The notes beneath the pieces are model-generated. The model was not told where the DNA came from, did not search any database, and saw only the letters and a list, made by a program, of their open reading frames with translations. Source: Lujinxingia vulgaris (GTDB lineage Bacteria; Myxococcota_A; Bradymonadia; Bradymonadales; Bradymonadaceae). From it: a DNA stretch of 64,000 nucleotides. Below are positions 9,011-15,494 of this stretch, piece after piece (position 1 is the first letter of the stretch; every line of letters starts with the position of its first letter). The stretch lies in assembly GCF_007997015.1 (NCBI RefSeq), contig NZ_VOSM01000006.1:186001-250000 (forward strand). The letters are read 5' to 3'. Position numbers and translations under genes: made by a program.

Positions 9011-9196
9011 TCAGAGCAGTTTTAGAAAGTGAATCAACGCGTCTTGCTCGTTTTCAGAGAGCGCCTCGTAGCGCCGGCGAGCGTCGAGGGCTTCGCCGCC
9101 GTGCCAGAGGATGGCCTCATGAAAGGTGGAGGCGCGACCATCGTGCAGGAGCCGCGCGTCATCGGAGCGTTGCAGGACAAGGCCGAGCCCCCACAA
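9011..9196 (-). pseudogene. 3' fragment of a DUF1111 di-heme oxidoreductase gene (copy 1)
   Basis: About 61 codons encoding the extreme C-terminus of a DUF1111 (DHOR, di-heme thiol oxidoreductase-like) protein: WGLGLVLQ, then LLHDGRASTFHEAILWHGGEA and an intact stop. Upstream of the Leu-Trp at 9194-9196 the similarity ends abruptly in AT-rich DNA, so both heme domains are missing. Bases 9057-9177 are identical to 10835-10955 in copy 2; the outer 3' ends are diverged. Not expected to make a functional protein. Confidence 0.8.
9057..9177. repeat. 121-bp perfect direct repeat, copy 1
   Basis: Base-by-base identical to 10835-10955, same orientation, 1778 bp apart. It lies within the coding remains of DUF1111 and flanks an AT-richer cassette. 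Confidence 0.95.
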
Positions 9197-9417
9197 AAAT
9201 AAAATACATTACTTTGAGGGCGAGGCCACATTCTACGGGCTAGGTGTCCGTAGCTGAGAAAGGTTATGAATCAGATTTGACACTCGGGAGAGGTAATTGG
9301 TAGTTGAATTTTGCTTAATAAAATTGTTTGTGATGTGCAACATGCGCAGGTTCATTTCGAGACCTTGAGACGATCATCGCTACCTTCGATGTTCGGATTA
9401 ACGAGATTTTTCGAGGG

Positions 9418-9942
9418 GTGGTGCCAGACTGGCTTCCTTTGCCTGTATCAACGATGATCGATTCGCTGGGGTCTTACGTCTCTTCCAATGTTCTTATGGG
9501 ACTTCAGCTTATTGAGACGGCGTTACAAGTAAATAGAAGCGATCTTTTTCATAGTCATATGACGGTCGCTCGCAAGTACATTGCTCATGAAGTCACCGAC
9601 ATATCTGACGCGCGCTATTTGACCCATATGGTGAATCTGGTGGAAGCTCATGTGCATCGCTATCTTCCTATCGAAGCGGGCGGGGCCAGTGGCTGGCAAG
9701 ATCTGGACTTTGTTAAAGGATGGAAGCCTGCTGAGATTGATCCTTTGATTGCCGGGCGCGCCGCATATAGCTATGCATTGGCTGTGTGGTTGGATGCCTT
9801 TGAGTTTAATCAGGCTTACTCCATCGACGGCAAAGCACCTTCATTAAACGATCCCGATCTTCATAACCGGGCGCTTGACGCAGCGGTCGAGGGATCGTTA
9901 CGTACTTTGGTTGCCGAGCACATCTCGCCATCTGAACCCTGA
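9418..9942 (+). CDS. Hypothetical protein in an AT-richer cassette
   Basis: 174 residues from the GTG at 9418; not recognised. The sequence looks like a folded soluble, mostly helical protein (LVEAHVHRYLPIEAGG, WLDAFEFNQAYSIDG), with no signal peptide. The frame stays open back to 9334 without an ATG, so the annotated start is uncertain and the gene may have lost its 5' end where the cassette joins the DUF1111 fragment. Local GC is roughly 45% by hand count over two lines, far below the genes around it, which suggests foreign origin. It is followed 88 bases later by two small exported proteins. Confidence 0.55.
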   Translation: MVPDWLPLPVSTMIDSLGSYVSSNVLMGLQLIETALQVNRSDLFHSHMTVARKYIAHEVTDISDARYLTHMVNLVEAHVHRYLPIEAGGASGWQDLDFVKGWKPAEIDPLIAGRAAYSYALAVWLDAFEFNQAYSIDGKAPSLNDPDLHNRALDAAVEGSLRTLVAEHISPSEP

Positions 9943-10030
9943 CAACTTGGAAGGGGAGCTTTTGTGATCCATGTGTAACATGCTCGTTAGTAGCGAGCAT
10001 GTATGACCTCACCTAATACTGGAGCATATC

Positions 10031-10333
10031 ATGACAAAAGTACCGCTTGTTGTTGCGTTAACGCTCGTCGCTCTGGTGGTCGCCTTTGGCACCGGGGCGG
10101 GAAGCCCGGACTACCACTCCCAATGTCCGCTCCTGGTTACAGATATGGAGCTTTTAGAGGTTAGCGTGGCTGGGGAGCCCGTTGAGGACATGACGCCTTA
10201 TGAGGAGGTTGAGTTGCGAGTCGCAGCGAGTTCGAGCTCCAGAACCTTTCTTCACGTGAAGGACCTTGAGGTTGGAGAAGAGGGACTGATCGAGTTTGTT
10301 CCTGAAGTTACAGTTGGAGGAGAATTTCGATGA
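10031..10333 (+). CDS. Small exported protein, first gene of a two-gene cassette
   Basis: 100 residues. Hydrophobic leader at residues 5-22, then a short acidic mature domain predicted to be beta-rich (MELLEVSVAGEPVEDM). GGAG lies six bases before the ATG. Its TGA overlaps the ATG of the next gene in an ATGA quartet, so the two are translationally coupled. Not recognised. A small immunity- or adhesion-type partner role is possible but there is no motif to support it. Confidence 0.6.
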   Translation: MTKVPLVVALTLVALVVAFGTGAGSPDYHSQCPLLVTDMELLEVSVAGEPVEDMTPYEEVELRVAASSSSRTFLHVKDLEVGEEGLIEFVPEVTVGGEFR

Positions 10334-10671
10334 AGATATTCCAAGAGGTAATGATTGGTGCACTGATAATCATTTCATCATTAGGACTCACGAGCTGTCT
10401 TACGGATAACGGCTGTGGACGAGTTGTGAGTGGTATCCATGTTCCATGGGAAGGAGGGGTGTCCATTTTTGGCGTAATCGAAGGCGGAGATGTTGGCATT
10501 CATCCTTATGGCTCCAGCGATATGAAACTCACAATGGGTAGTATGAACTACGGTGGCCCCAGTATTGCTGCAGCGCAGCTCTCCTATTGGGTAGATGGTG
10601 AGGAGGTGCTCGAGACGTATCAGGTACTTGGTTATCAAGAAGTTGAATCGGAAGATCTTCTGGTTCGCTAA
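10330..10671 (+). CDS. Small lipoprotein, second gene of the cassette
   Basis: 113 residues. The leader ends SLGLTSC with the lipidated cysteine at residue 23. The mature part is Gly- and aromatic-containing with likely beta structure (VPWEGGVSIFGVIEGGDVGI). GGAGGA lies just upstream, inside the 3' end of the preceding gene, and the start overlaps that gene by four bases. Function unknown. Base composition is low-GC like the rest of the cassette, unlike the host's other lipoproteins. Confidence 0.6.
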   Translation: MKIFQEVMIGALIIISSLGLTSCLTDNGCGRVVSGIHVPWEGGVSIFGVIEGGDVGIHPYGSSDMKLTMGSMNYGGPSIAAAQLSYWVDGEEVLETYQVLGYQEVESEDLLVR

Positions 10672-10706
10672 AACAAAGAACTCGGTGAAATTTTTGGCTC
10701 AAAGGC

Positions 10707-10784
10707 CGGAAGGTTCTGTTTTTGGTCGGTGGGATCTGTGACCCACGGTCACCTGCTGCGGGGTAGAAACATGACCGTGGGTCA
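10707..10784. repeat. Family 2 to family 1 repeat junction
   Basis: One CGGAAGGTTCTG unit (10707) is followed by GGTCGGTGGGAT and two family 1 palindromes, TGACCCACGGTCA (10739-10751) and TGACCGTGGGTCA (10772-10784), 33 bp apart. The same order and junction sequence occur beside the other DUF1111 fragment at 8970-9006. Confidence 0.8.
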
Positions 10785-10788
10785 CCAT

Positions 10789-11186
10789 TTAAAGCCGCCC
10801 CAGAAAGTGAACCAACGCTTCTTGCTCGGCTGGTGAGAGCGCCTCGTAGCGCCGGCGAGCGTCGAGGGCTTCGCCGCCGTGCCAGAGGATGGCCTCATGA
10901 AAGGTGGAGGCGCGACCATCGTGCAGGAGCCGCGCGTCATCGGAGCGTTGCAGGATAAGGCCCAGGCCCCACAGGGGTGGCGTGCGCCACTCCGAGGGCG
11001 TTGCACCTCCTTCGCCCACTGCATCGGAGAGCTCCGGCCCCATGTCGTGTAAGAGAAGATCGGTGAAGGGGAAGAAGGTCTGATTGGCCAGAAGCTCGGC
11101 GGCGTCCGGGGAGGTGTGCTGGCGCGGGGTGTGGCAGTCGGCGCAGCCGATGGCGTCAAAGTGGCGCGCGCCCTGTCTGTGCGGGG
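10789..11186 (-). pseudogene. 3' half of a DUF1111 di-heme oxidoreductase gene (copy 2)
   Basis: An intact frame encodes the C-terminal heme domain of a DUF1111 (DHOR) protein: ARHFDAIGCADCHTP contains the CxxCH heme-attachment motif (GCADCH), followed by LLLHDMGPELSDAVGEG, WRTPPLWGLGL, the conserved C-terminal LLHDGRAS block and a stop. The N-terminal heme domain and start are absent: coding similarity stops where a TGACCCGGGGTCA palindrome begins at 11187. Probably a remnant. Full-length family members are several hundred residues with two CxxCH sites. Confidence 0.8.
10835..10955. repeat. 121-bp perfect direct repeat, copy 2
   Basis: Identical to 9057-9177 over all 121 bases; see the copy 1 entry. 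Confidence 0.95.
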
Positions 11187-11233
11187 TGACCCGGGGTCAT
11201 GCGTGGCGAGGTATGTGAGATGACCCTGGGTCG
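11187..11233. repeat. Pair of family 1 palindromes
   Basis: TGACCCGGGGTCA at 11187-11199 and TGACCCTGGGTCG at 11221-11233, start-to-start 34 bp, at the broken 5' edge of the DUF1111 remnant. Confidence 0.85.
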
Positions 11234-11287
11234 AGCCAGAGGGTGTTCAAAACGTGGCGAACCATCCTGGCGAGATGGCCAAAAGAA

Positions 11288-11320
11288 ACGCCCGGGAGCG
11301 TCAGCTCCCGGGCGTTCTCA
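11288..11320 (-). terminator. Terminator of the 64-residue gene
   Basis: ACGCCCGGGAGC and GCTCCCGGGCGTT pair around a GTCA loop; read on the minus strand it is followed by TTTCTTTT. It lies downstream of the small minus-strand gene at 11396-11590. Confidence 0.8.
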
Positions 11321-11395
11321 TGCGTGTGATGCGCTCCAAAGACCAGCCGTCCAGAGGGGCATCGAGGGGTGAGGCGGCCCGAGGGGGCGCACACC

Positions 11396-11590
11396 TCACA
11401 TCTGAATGATCTCGACGCCGCGCTCGGCGCGATCTTCGGAGGGTTTGGGGCTCTCGCGCTCCTGCTCCGGCCAGTAGGGAAGGGGCCGGGGGATCTCAAG
11501 CTGGGGGCGCTGCTCAGCTTGCTCTTGCTGACGAGCCCGTTCTTTTTTGAGCTGATCGTAGATGATGTAATCCGGCAGCATGGTCTTCAT
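11396..11590 (-). CDS. Small conserved hydrophilic protein
   Basis: 64 residues, no signal peptide: an IIYDQLKKERARQQEQ helix followed by RPQLEIPRPLPYWPE and an acidic tail. Short proteins with this helix plus proline-rich RPxLEIPxP pattern are, as I recall, widespread in delta-type genomes and without assigned function. It has its own terminator. AAGGATGAAG precedes the start; the internal Met4 is an alternative start. Confidence 0.65.
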   Translation of the reverse strand: MKTMLPDYIIYDQLKKERARQQEQAEQRPQLEIPRPLPYWPEQERESPKPSEDRAERGVEIIQM

Positions 11591-11599
11591 CCTTGGGCT

Positions 11600-12157
11600 G
11601 GGGACACCTGCGCTCGAAGAGCGTGAGTTATCCAGACAACTGGCCTCGAATACTGCCCTTACGTGCCGGGCTGCCCTTCACAGTCTTTAACGTGCAGGAA
11701 GCGTTCCATATTCAACGTGCCGGAGAAAATTACAGTGTGGCTGCTCCGACCCGCTGCCGAGGTTCTACTTTAAATATAGTCGAATTCGGGGGGCCGTCTA
11801 CTTTCCTTTGCCGGGAAATCGCTGATGATGAGACCTGAAAACGCCTGTGTTGACGCCGATTTTTCAGTGATCATACGCGCTTAGGTGCGGACACGGGGCT
11901 CGAGGAGATGTTGCGAAGTTTTGCGATCGCCGGTCCAGTCGGCATTTCTGAGGCCCTGCGAACCCGGGGGTAGAAACGTAGCGTGAGGGGCGTTATGCCG
12001 CGATCGCCGGTGATTGACCTGGAGAAGGTTTGCGGCGAGAGCCCGGTCGGTGGACAGAGGTTGCTCCACCTCCCGATCTTCTGAATGAAGGTGGCGAGGC
12101 ACTGCGGGCAGGCGCGGAAACAGGCGTCTCGTCGTTGTCTGGATAAAGAAGAAAACA
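11600..12157. other. Intergenic region, no gene recognised
   Basis: About 560 bases with short open frames on both strands but no recognisable product, signal sequence or good ribosome binding site, and lower GC than flanking genes. It may contain decayed coding DNA; I could not identify a family. Confidence 0.4.
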
Positions 12158-12205
12158 TGACCCCCGGTCATGCTGCTAGCACTTGAGAGAAATGACCCCG
12201 GGTCA
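12158..12205. repeat. Pair of family 1 palindromes
   Basis: TGACCCCCGGTCA (12158) and TGACCCCGGGTCA (12193), 35 bp start-to-start. Confidence 0.8.
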
Positions 12206-12251
12206 TCTCTCTGCCTCATGGAACAAGGGCGAGTGGCAATGCCGGGCGCAT

Positions 12252-12284
12252 AAAAAAACCTCGCCACCTGGCGAGGTTTTTTCG
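12252..12284. terminator. Bidirectional terminator
   Basis: AACCTCGCC and GGCGAGGTT arms, with a long A-run before and T-run after; serves the minus-strand beta-barrel gene ending at 12351. Confidence 0.85.
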
Positions 12285-12350
12285 ATGCTGAGAGCGCGGA
12301 AGCGGGTGCACGACAGCTCTAAGTGCAGCCAGCCCCCCTGATCAAAACGA

Positions 12351-12932
12351 TCAGTACCAGCGCAGGGTGATCGCCCCGTGGAAGGTCTCAAAGTCGCTGT
12401 TGGAGTAGAAATGGCGGGTATAGCCCACGCGAAACCCCGGGGCGATGGTACCGTTGACGAAGTACTCAAAGCCCAGGCCGCCTTTTACAGCCAGGCCCAT
12501 CTCCTGATAGCGCCGCCGGTCGCCGGCGGGGTTGGAGGCGTCACTGATGCCGTAGGCCAGGCCCACGCCGGCCTCCGCAAAGAGACCGCTGACGATAAAG
12601 AGGGTGCTCGCTGCGTTGAGCGACCAGTGCTGGTGGTTGAGCTCCTGGCCGTAGACGTCGGTGGTGCGGATCCAGGAGTTGAGTTCCGCGCCAAAGAGCA
12701 GGTTGTTGGTGACCCCGCCGCCGAGTGCGGCGTGCAGATGCAGGCCCAGGTCGCCTCCCTCATCGAGGCCGGTGGACAAGGTCTCATCTTCGACAAAGAC
12801 CGAGCCGATGCCGCCGCCGAGCCCCAGACCGAAGTAGGAGCCGCGCCGGTCTTTGTAGCCGTCGAGGGCCATCGCCGGAGCGCTTATCAAGAAGATCGCC
12901 ATCGCCAGCAAAAGGGGCAGGGTGCGTCGCAT
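12351..12932 (-). CDS. Outer-membrane beta-barrel protein
   Basis: 193 residues. Sec signal peptide at 1-22 (LLLAMAIFLISAPAMA). The mature part alternates polar and aromatic residues with Gly-rich turns (FGLGLGGGIGSVF, YFVNGTIAPGFRVGYTRHFY) and ends in ITLRWY, a terminal strand as expected for a BamA-dependent 8-stranded barrel of OmpA-like/porin type. The start at 12932 has GAGG eight bases upstream; a GTG one codon earlier is possible. It lies 57 bases downstream of the COG3014 gene on the same strand, with a family 1 palindrome between. Confidence 0.75.
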   Translation of the reverse strand: MRRTLPLLLAMAIFLISAPAMALDGYKDRRGSYFGLGLGGGIGSVFVEDETLSTGLDEGGDLGLHLHAALGGGVTNNLLFGAELNSWIRTTDVYGQELNHQHWSLNAASTLFIVSGLFAEAGVGLAYGISDASNPAGDRRRYQEMGLAVKGGLGFEYFVNGTIAPGFRVGYTRHFYSNSDFETFHGAITLRWY

Positions 12933-12972
12933 CACAAGACCTCGCAGAAGAGTTGGGCGCTATCGTTTAAGG

Positions 12973-12985
12973 TGACCCCGGGTCA
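12973..12985. repeat. Single family 1 palindrome
   Basis: TGACCCCGGGTCA, four bases beyond the stop codon of the COG3014 lipoprotein gene. Confidence 0.75.
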
Positions 12986-12989
12986 GGGG

Positions 12990-14498
12990 TCAGCGCAGCG
13001 CCGAGAAGTTAAGCAAAACGAATTCATCACTGAGCACGTCGACCACACGCTTGTCGTCGTGAGGGCCCACATCCACGGCGATGGTATGACGTCCGGCGGG
13101 CAATTTTATGCGAAATAAATCGATGTCGGCGGCCAGCGTGGTCCAGCTGCGGGTGTCGGGAGTATCCAGCGCGCTCATGGTGCCTTTGACGGCCAGGCCT
13201 GCCAGAAAGCCCAGGGCGCCGGCAGCGGAAGCCTCGGTGCCGCCGTGGCGCAGCGCGGCGTCGGTGGCCGCCCGGCTGGCCTCGCCGGCCACCGCCCGCA
13301 CCACCGCGCGTGAGATGGCGGCGGCAGCTGCGGTGGCCCCGATCATCGTCCAGCTCGCGTGCACCTGGTCGGCCACGTTTACCCGCGCCGAGTGCGGCGC
13401 CACGCGTCCGTCGACGCTCAAACCAACCTGCCGCCGGGGCGGAAGCCCCTCGGTGGTAAGCACCGGGAAGTTCAGCGTGTTGAACACCCCGCTGGCGTGC
13501 AGGCTCATCGCTTTGCGTCGCTGATCGCTGCTTAAGTACACCCCGGAGTAGGGTGAGTACTGGGAGTAGCCCAGCGCCCAGTCCATGCCCACGCGAGCGG
13601 CCTGGCGGTAGGGCGAAAGCCCGCTCTGCACCACCACCAGCACGTCGCCCTGCTGATGGCGCGCGCGATACTCGGCGCCGCTCAAACGCTCGCGGCTGCG
13701 CGCCGAGAAGAAGAGCGGATGATCGTCTTCGACGCCGAAGTCTTGAAGATCGCGGCCGCGGTAGCCGGTCAGCGCGATCAAGTCTTCCAGGCGCTCCGGC
13801 CCCGCCTCCGGCCACACCCCCGAGAGGTAGGCCCGCGCGTAGAAACGCGCGGCGTTTTCGTACTCGCCAGACGCTTCGTAGGTGGCCCCGCTCAGGTAGT
13901 AGCCCAGCCCCAGGATGCCCGGCACAAGCTCGCGGGTGCCCTCGTCGATGAAGAAGCGCGCCAGCACGTAAAAGCGCCGGGCTTCCACCCGCGCTGAGCC
14001 CAGCCGGCCGGCGGCCAGAAAGTTGATCATGTTCTGGGTGTTGAGCAGCAGGCGCTCATGCGCCGGCGCGCGGTAGCCGCCGGAGTCGTCGCTGTAAATA
14101 AAGCGCATTACCTGCGCCGCACCCTCGCCGGAGAGGTCGACCCACTCCAGGTGATCGTCGACGTGCATCAAATCGCGGGCGGCCTGCTCATACTCGCCGG
14201 CGGCCTGAAGGAGGGTAGCGCGCTCCAGCAAAAAGAGCGCGCGATTTTCCTTAAGGTTCGCGGGAAGTTCGCTTGTGGCGTCAACTTCCAGGCGAGTGTT
14301 GAGCTCGGCGATGGCGCTCTCGGCGTCGCCCACTGAGAGGGACTGGCGGGTGGGTCGCAGCGTGTCGGTGTAGGAGGCGCATCCACTCATGACCAGCAGC
14401 AACGCCGCCACAAGCACAGCCGGCCAGAACTTTGAGGCTGGCGTGCACGCGCTCAACATATGCTGAGGCAGGGTTGTGAGGGAGCTGAAGGCGCTCAT
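12990..14498 (-). CDS. COG3014-family TPR-like lipoprotein
   Basis: 502 residues from the first Met; the lipobox LLLVMSGC has Cys at residue 40, and a Met at residue 14 (14459) would give a more usual leader length. Residues about 60-250 are helical TPR-like repeats (LERATLLQAAGEYEQAARDL, AARFYARAYLSGVWPEAG). A Gly/Ala-rich helical stretch near 400-440 precedes a beta-rich C-terminus (LPAGRHTIAVDVGPH). Family function is not established. Such lipoproteins are, to my knowledge, found next to LpoB-type lipoproteins, as here (139 bases downstream of the LpoB-like gene, same strand), suggesting a cell-wall or envelope-assembly role. Confidence 0.75.
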   Translation of the reverse strand: MSAFSSLTTLPQHMLSACTPASKFWPAVLVAALLLVMSGCASYTDTLRPTRQSLSVGDAESAIAELNTRLEVDATSELPANLKENRALFLLERATLLQAAGEYEQAARDLMHVDDHLEWVDLSGEGAAQVMRFIYSDDSGGYRAPAHERLLLNTQNMINFLAAGRLGSARVEARRFYVLARFFIDEGTRELVPGILGLGYYLSGATYEASGEYENAARFYARAYLSGVWPEAGPERLEDLIALTGYRGRDLQDFGVEDDHPLFFSARSRERLSGAEYRARHQQGDVLVVVQSGLSPYRQAARVGMDWALGYSQYSPYSGVYLSSDQRRKAMSLHASGVFNTLNFPVLTTEGLPPRRQVGLSVDGRVAPHSARVNVADQVHASWTMIGATAAAAAISRAVVRAVAGEASRAATDAALRHGGTEASAAGALGFLAGLAVKGTMSALDTPDTRSWTTLAADIDLFRIKLPAGRHTIAVDVGPHDDKRVVDVLSDEFVLLNFSALR

Positions 14499-14637
14499 AA
14501 AAGGCCGCGAGCCGGGTCTGGCGAGTTCGAGGGACGCAAGGGAAGACGCCGCCCCCCGCGTGCCGCGCTGAAGATCTCAGGCGCGGTGGGGGGGGGCGGC
14601 ACAGAAGCATTCGCCGGGAGGCAGTCGGTGCGACGCC

Positions 14638-15249
14638 TCAGCGGATCAGGCCCTTGGTGATGGCCGACTCATTCTGAAAATGAATCTGACCGGTGCTCAC
14701 GTTGATGACCTGCACGAACATAAAGTACTGCACGCGCCGCTCATCTTCATCCCGGTCGGCCACGTCGTAGACCTTGCCGGTGACAAAATACTGCGCGCCG
14801 AGCTGGCGACCGTAGGCCGCAAGGCGCGTCGGATCGTAGGCGTCGGACTGCTGGCGGCGCACCTCATTGAGAAGATCGGGCTGGCTCTCCCAGCTCACCA
14901 CCGAGGCGGCCGTCTGGTTGACGAGATCGGTCTCAAACTTCGAGAGCAAGGTGTCGAGCTGTTGCCCGATATGCTCGCTGGTCTCGTTGCGCATCGGGAA
15001 GATCGCTACCACCGGCGAATCCCCGCGGTCCCACTGGCGGACAATGGAGCTGCTCATCAGCTCGTCGATGTTGTCGTCGTAGAGACGGTTGAGGTCTTCG
15101 CGATCAAAGCGAAGGCTCATCGTGTAGTCGTCGAGGCGAGGCTCCTCGGTGTCGCGCACGTACTGCGGACTTCCGCAGGCGCTGAGCGTGGCGAGCAGCA
15201 GCACCGAGAGGAGCAGCGGGCGAAGGGGGAAAGCGGTAGAGGTCTTCAC
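14638..15249 (-). CDS. LpoB-like lipoprotein (penicillin-binding protein activator family)
   Basis: 203 residues; GTG start with AAGGA upstream. The lipobox LLATLSAC puts the anchor Cys at residue 25. The mature domain matches the LpoB/CsgG-like fold: VVAIFPMRNETSEHIG, then helix LDTLLSKFETDLV, DAYDPTRLAAYGRQLGAQYFVTGKV, and a final strand pair ending IHFQNESAITKGLIR. In enterobacteria LpoB stimulates the peptidoglycan synthase PBP1b from the outer membrane; whether this homologue does so is inferred. It probably forms an operon with the COG3014 gene. Confidence 0.8.
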   Translation of the reverse strand: MKTSTAFPLRPLLLSVLLLATLSACGSPQYVRDTEEPRLDDYTMSLRFDREDLNRLYDDNIDELMSSSIVRQWDRGDSPVVAIFPMRNETSEHIGQQLDTLLSKFETDLVNQTAASVVSWESQPDLLNEVRRQQSDAYDPTRLAAYGRQLGAQYFVTGKVYDVADRDEDERRVQYFMFVQVINVSTGQIHFQNESAITKGLIR

Positions 15250-15494
15250 GGCGTCTCATCCTTTTAAGGGCAGCCATCATCGTGGGGTCGGTCGCTGGCG
15301 AAGATGCGCGCCAGGCAGTGGAAACAAGGCTCTTGCAGGCAGCGCCGCGCGTCACACTCGCCACACCGCTCGCCAGTGTAAGGGCCCGGGGGCGAAGAAC
15401 AAGCGCCGCGATAGCCCCGCTCTTTTGGGCGCGGGGCGCATCTGCTAGCGTGAGTGCTCTGCGCAGAAAGTCCTGCTTCTCGAGACGGTAGACG

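Noticed and set aside
11593-12267. Decayed transposase
   Set aside because: Several frames were read on both strands; a Cys-pair stretch looked suggestive but no transposase motif or terminal inverted repeat was found.
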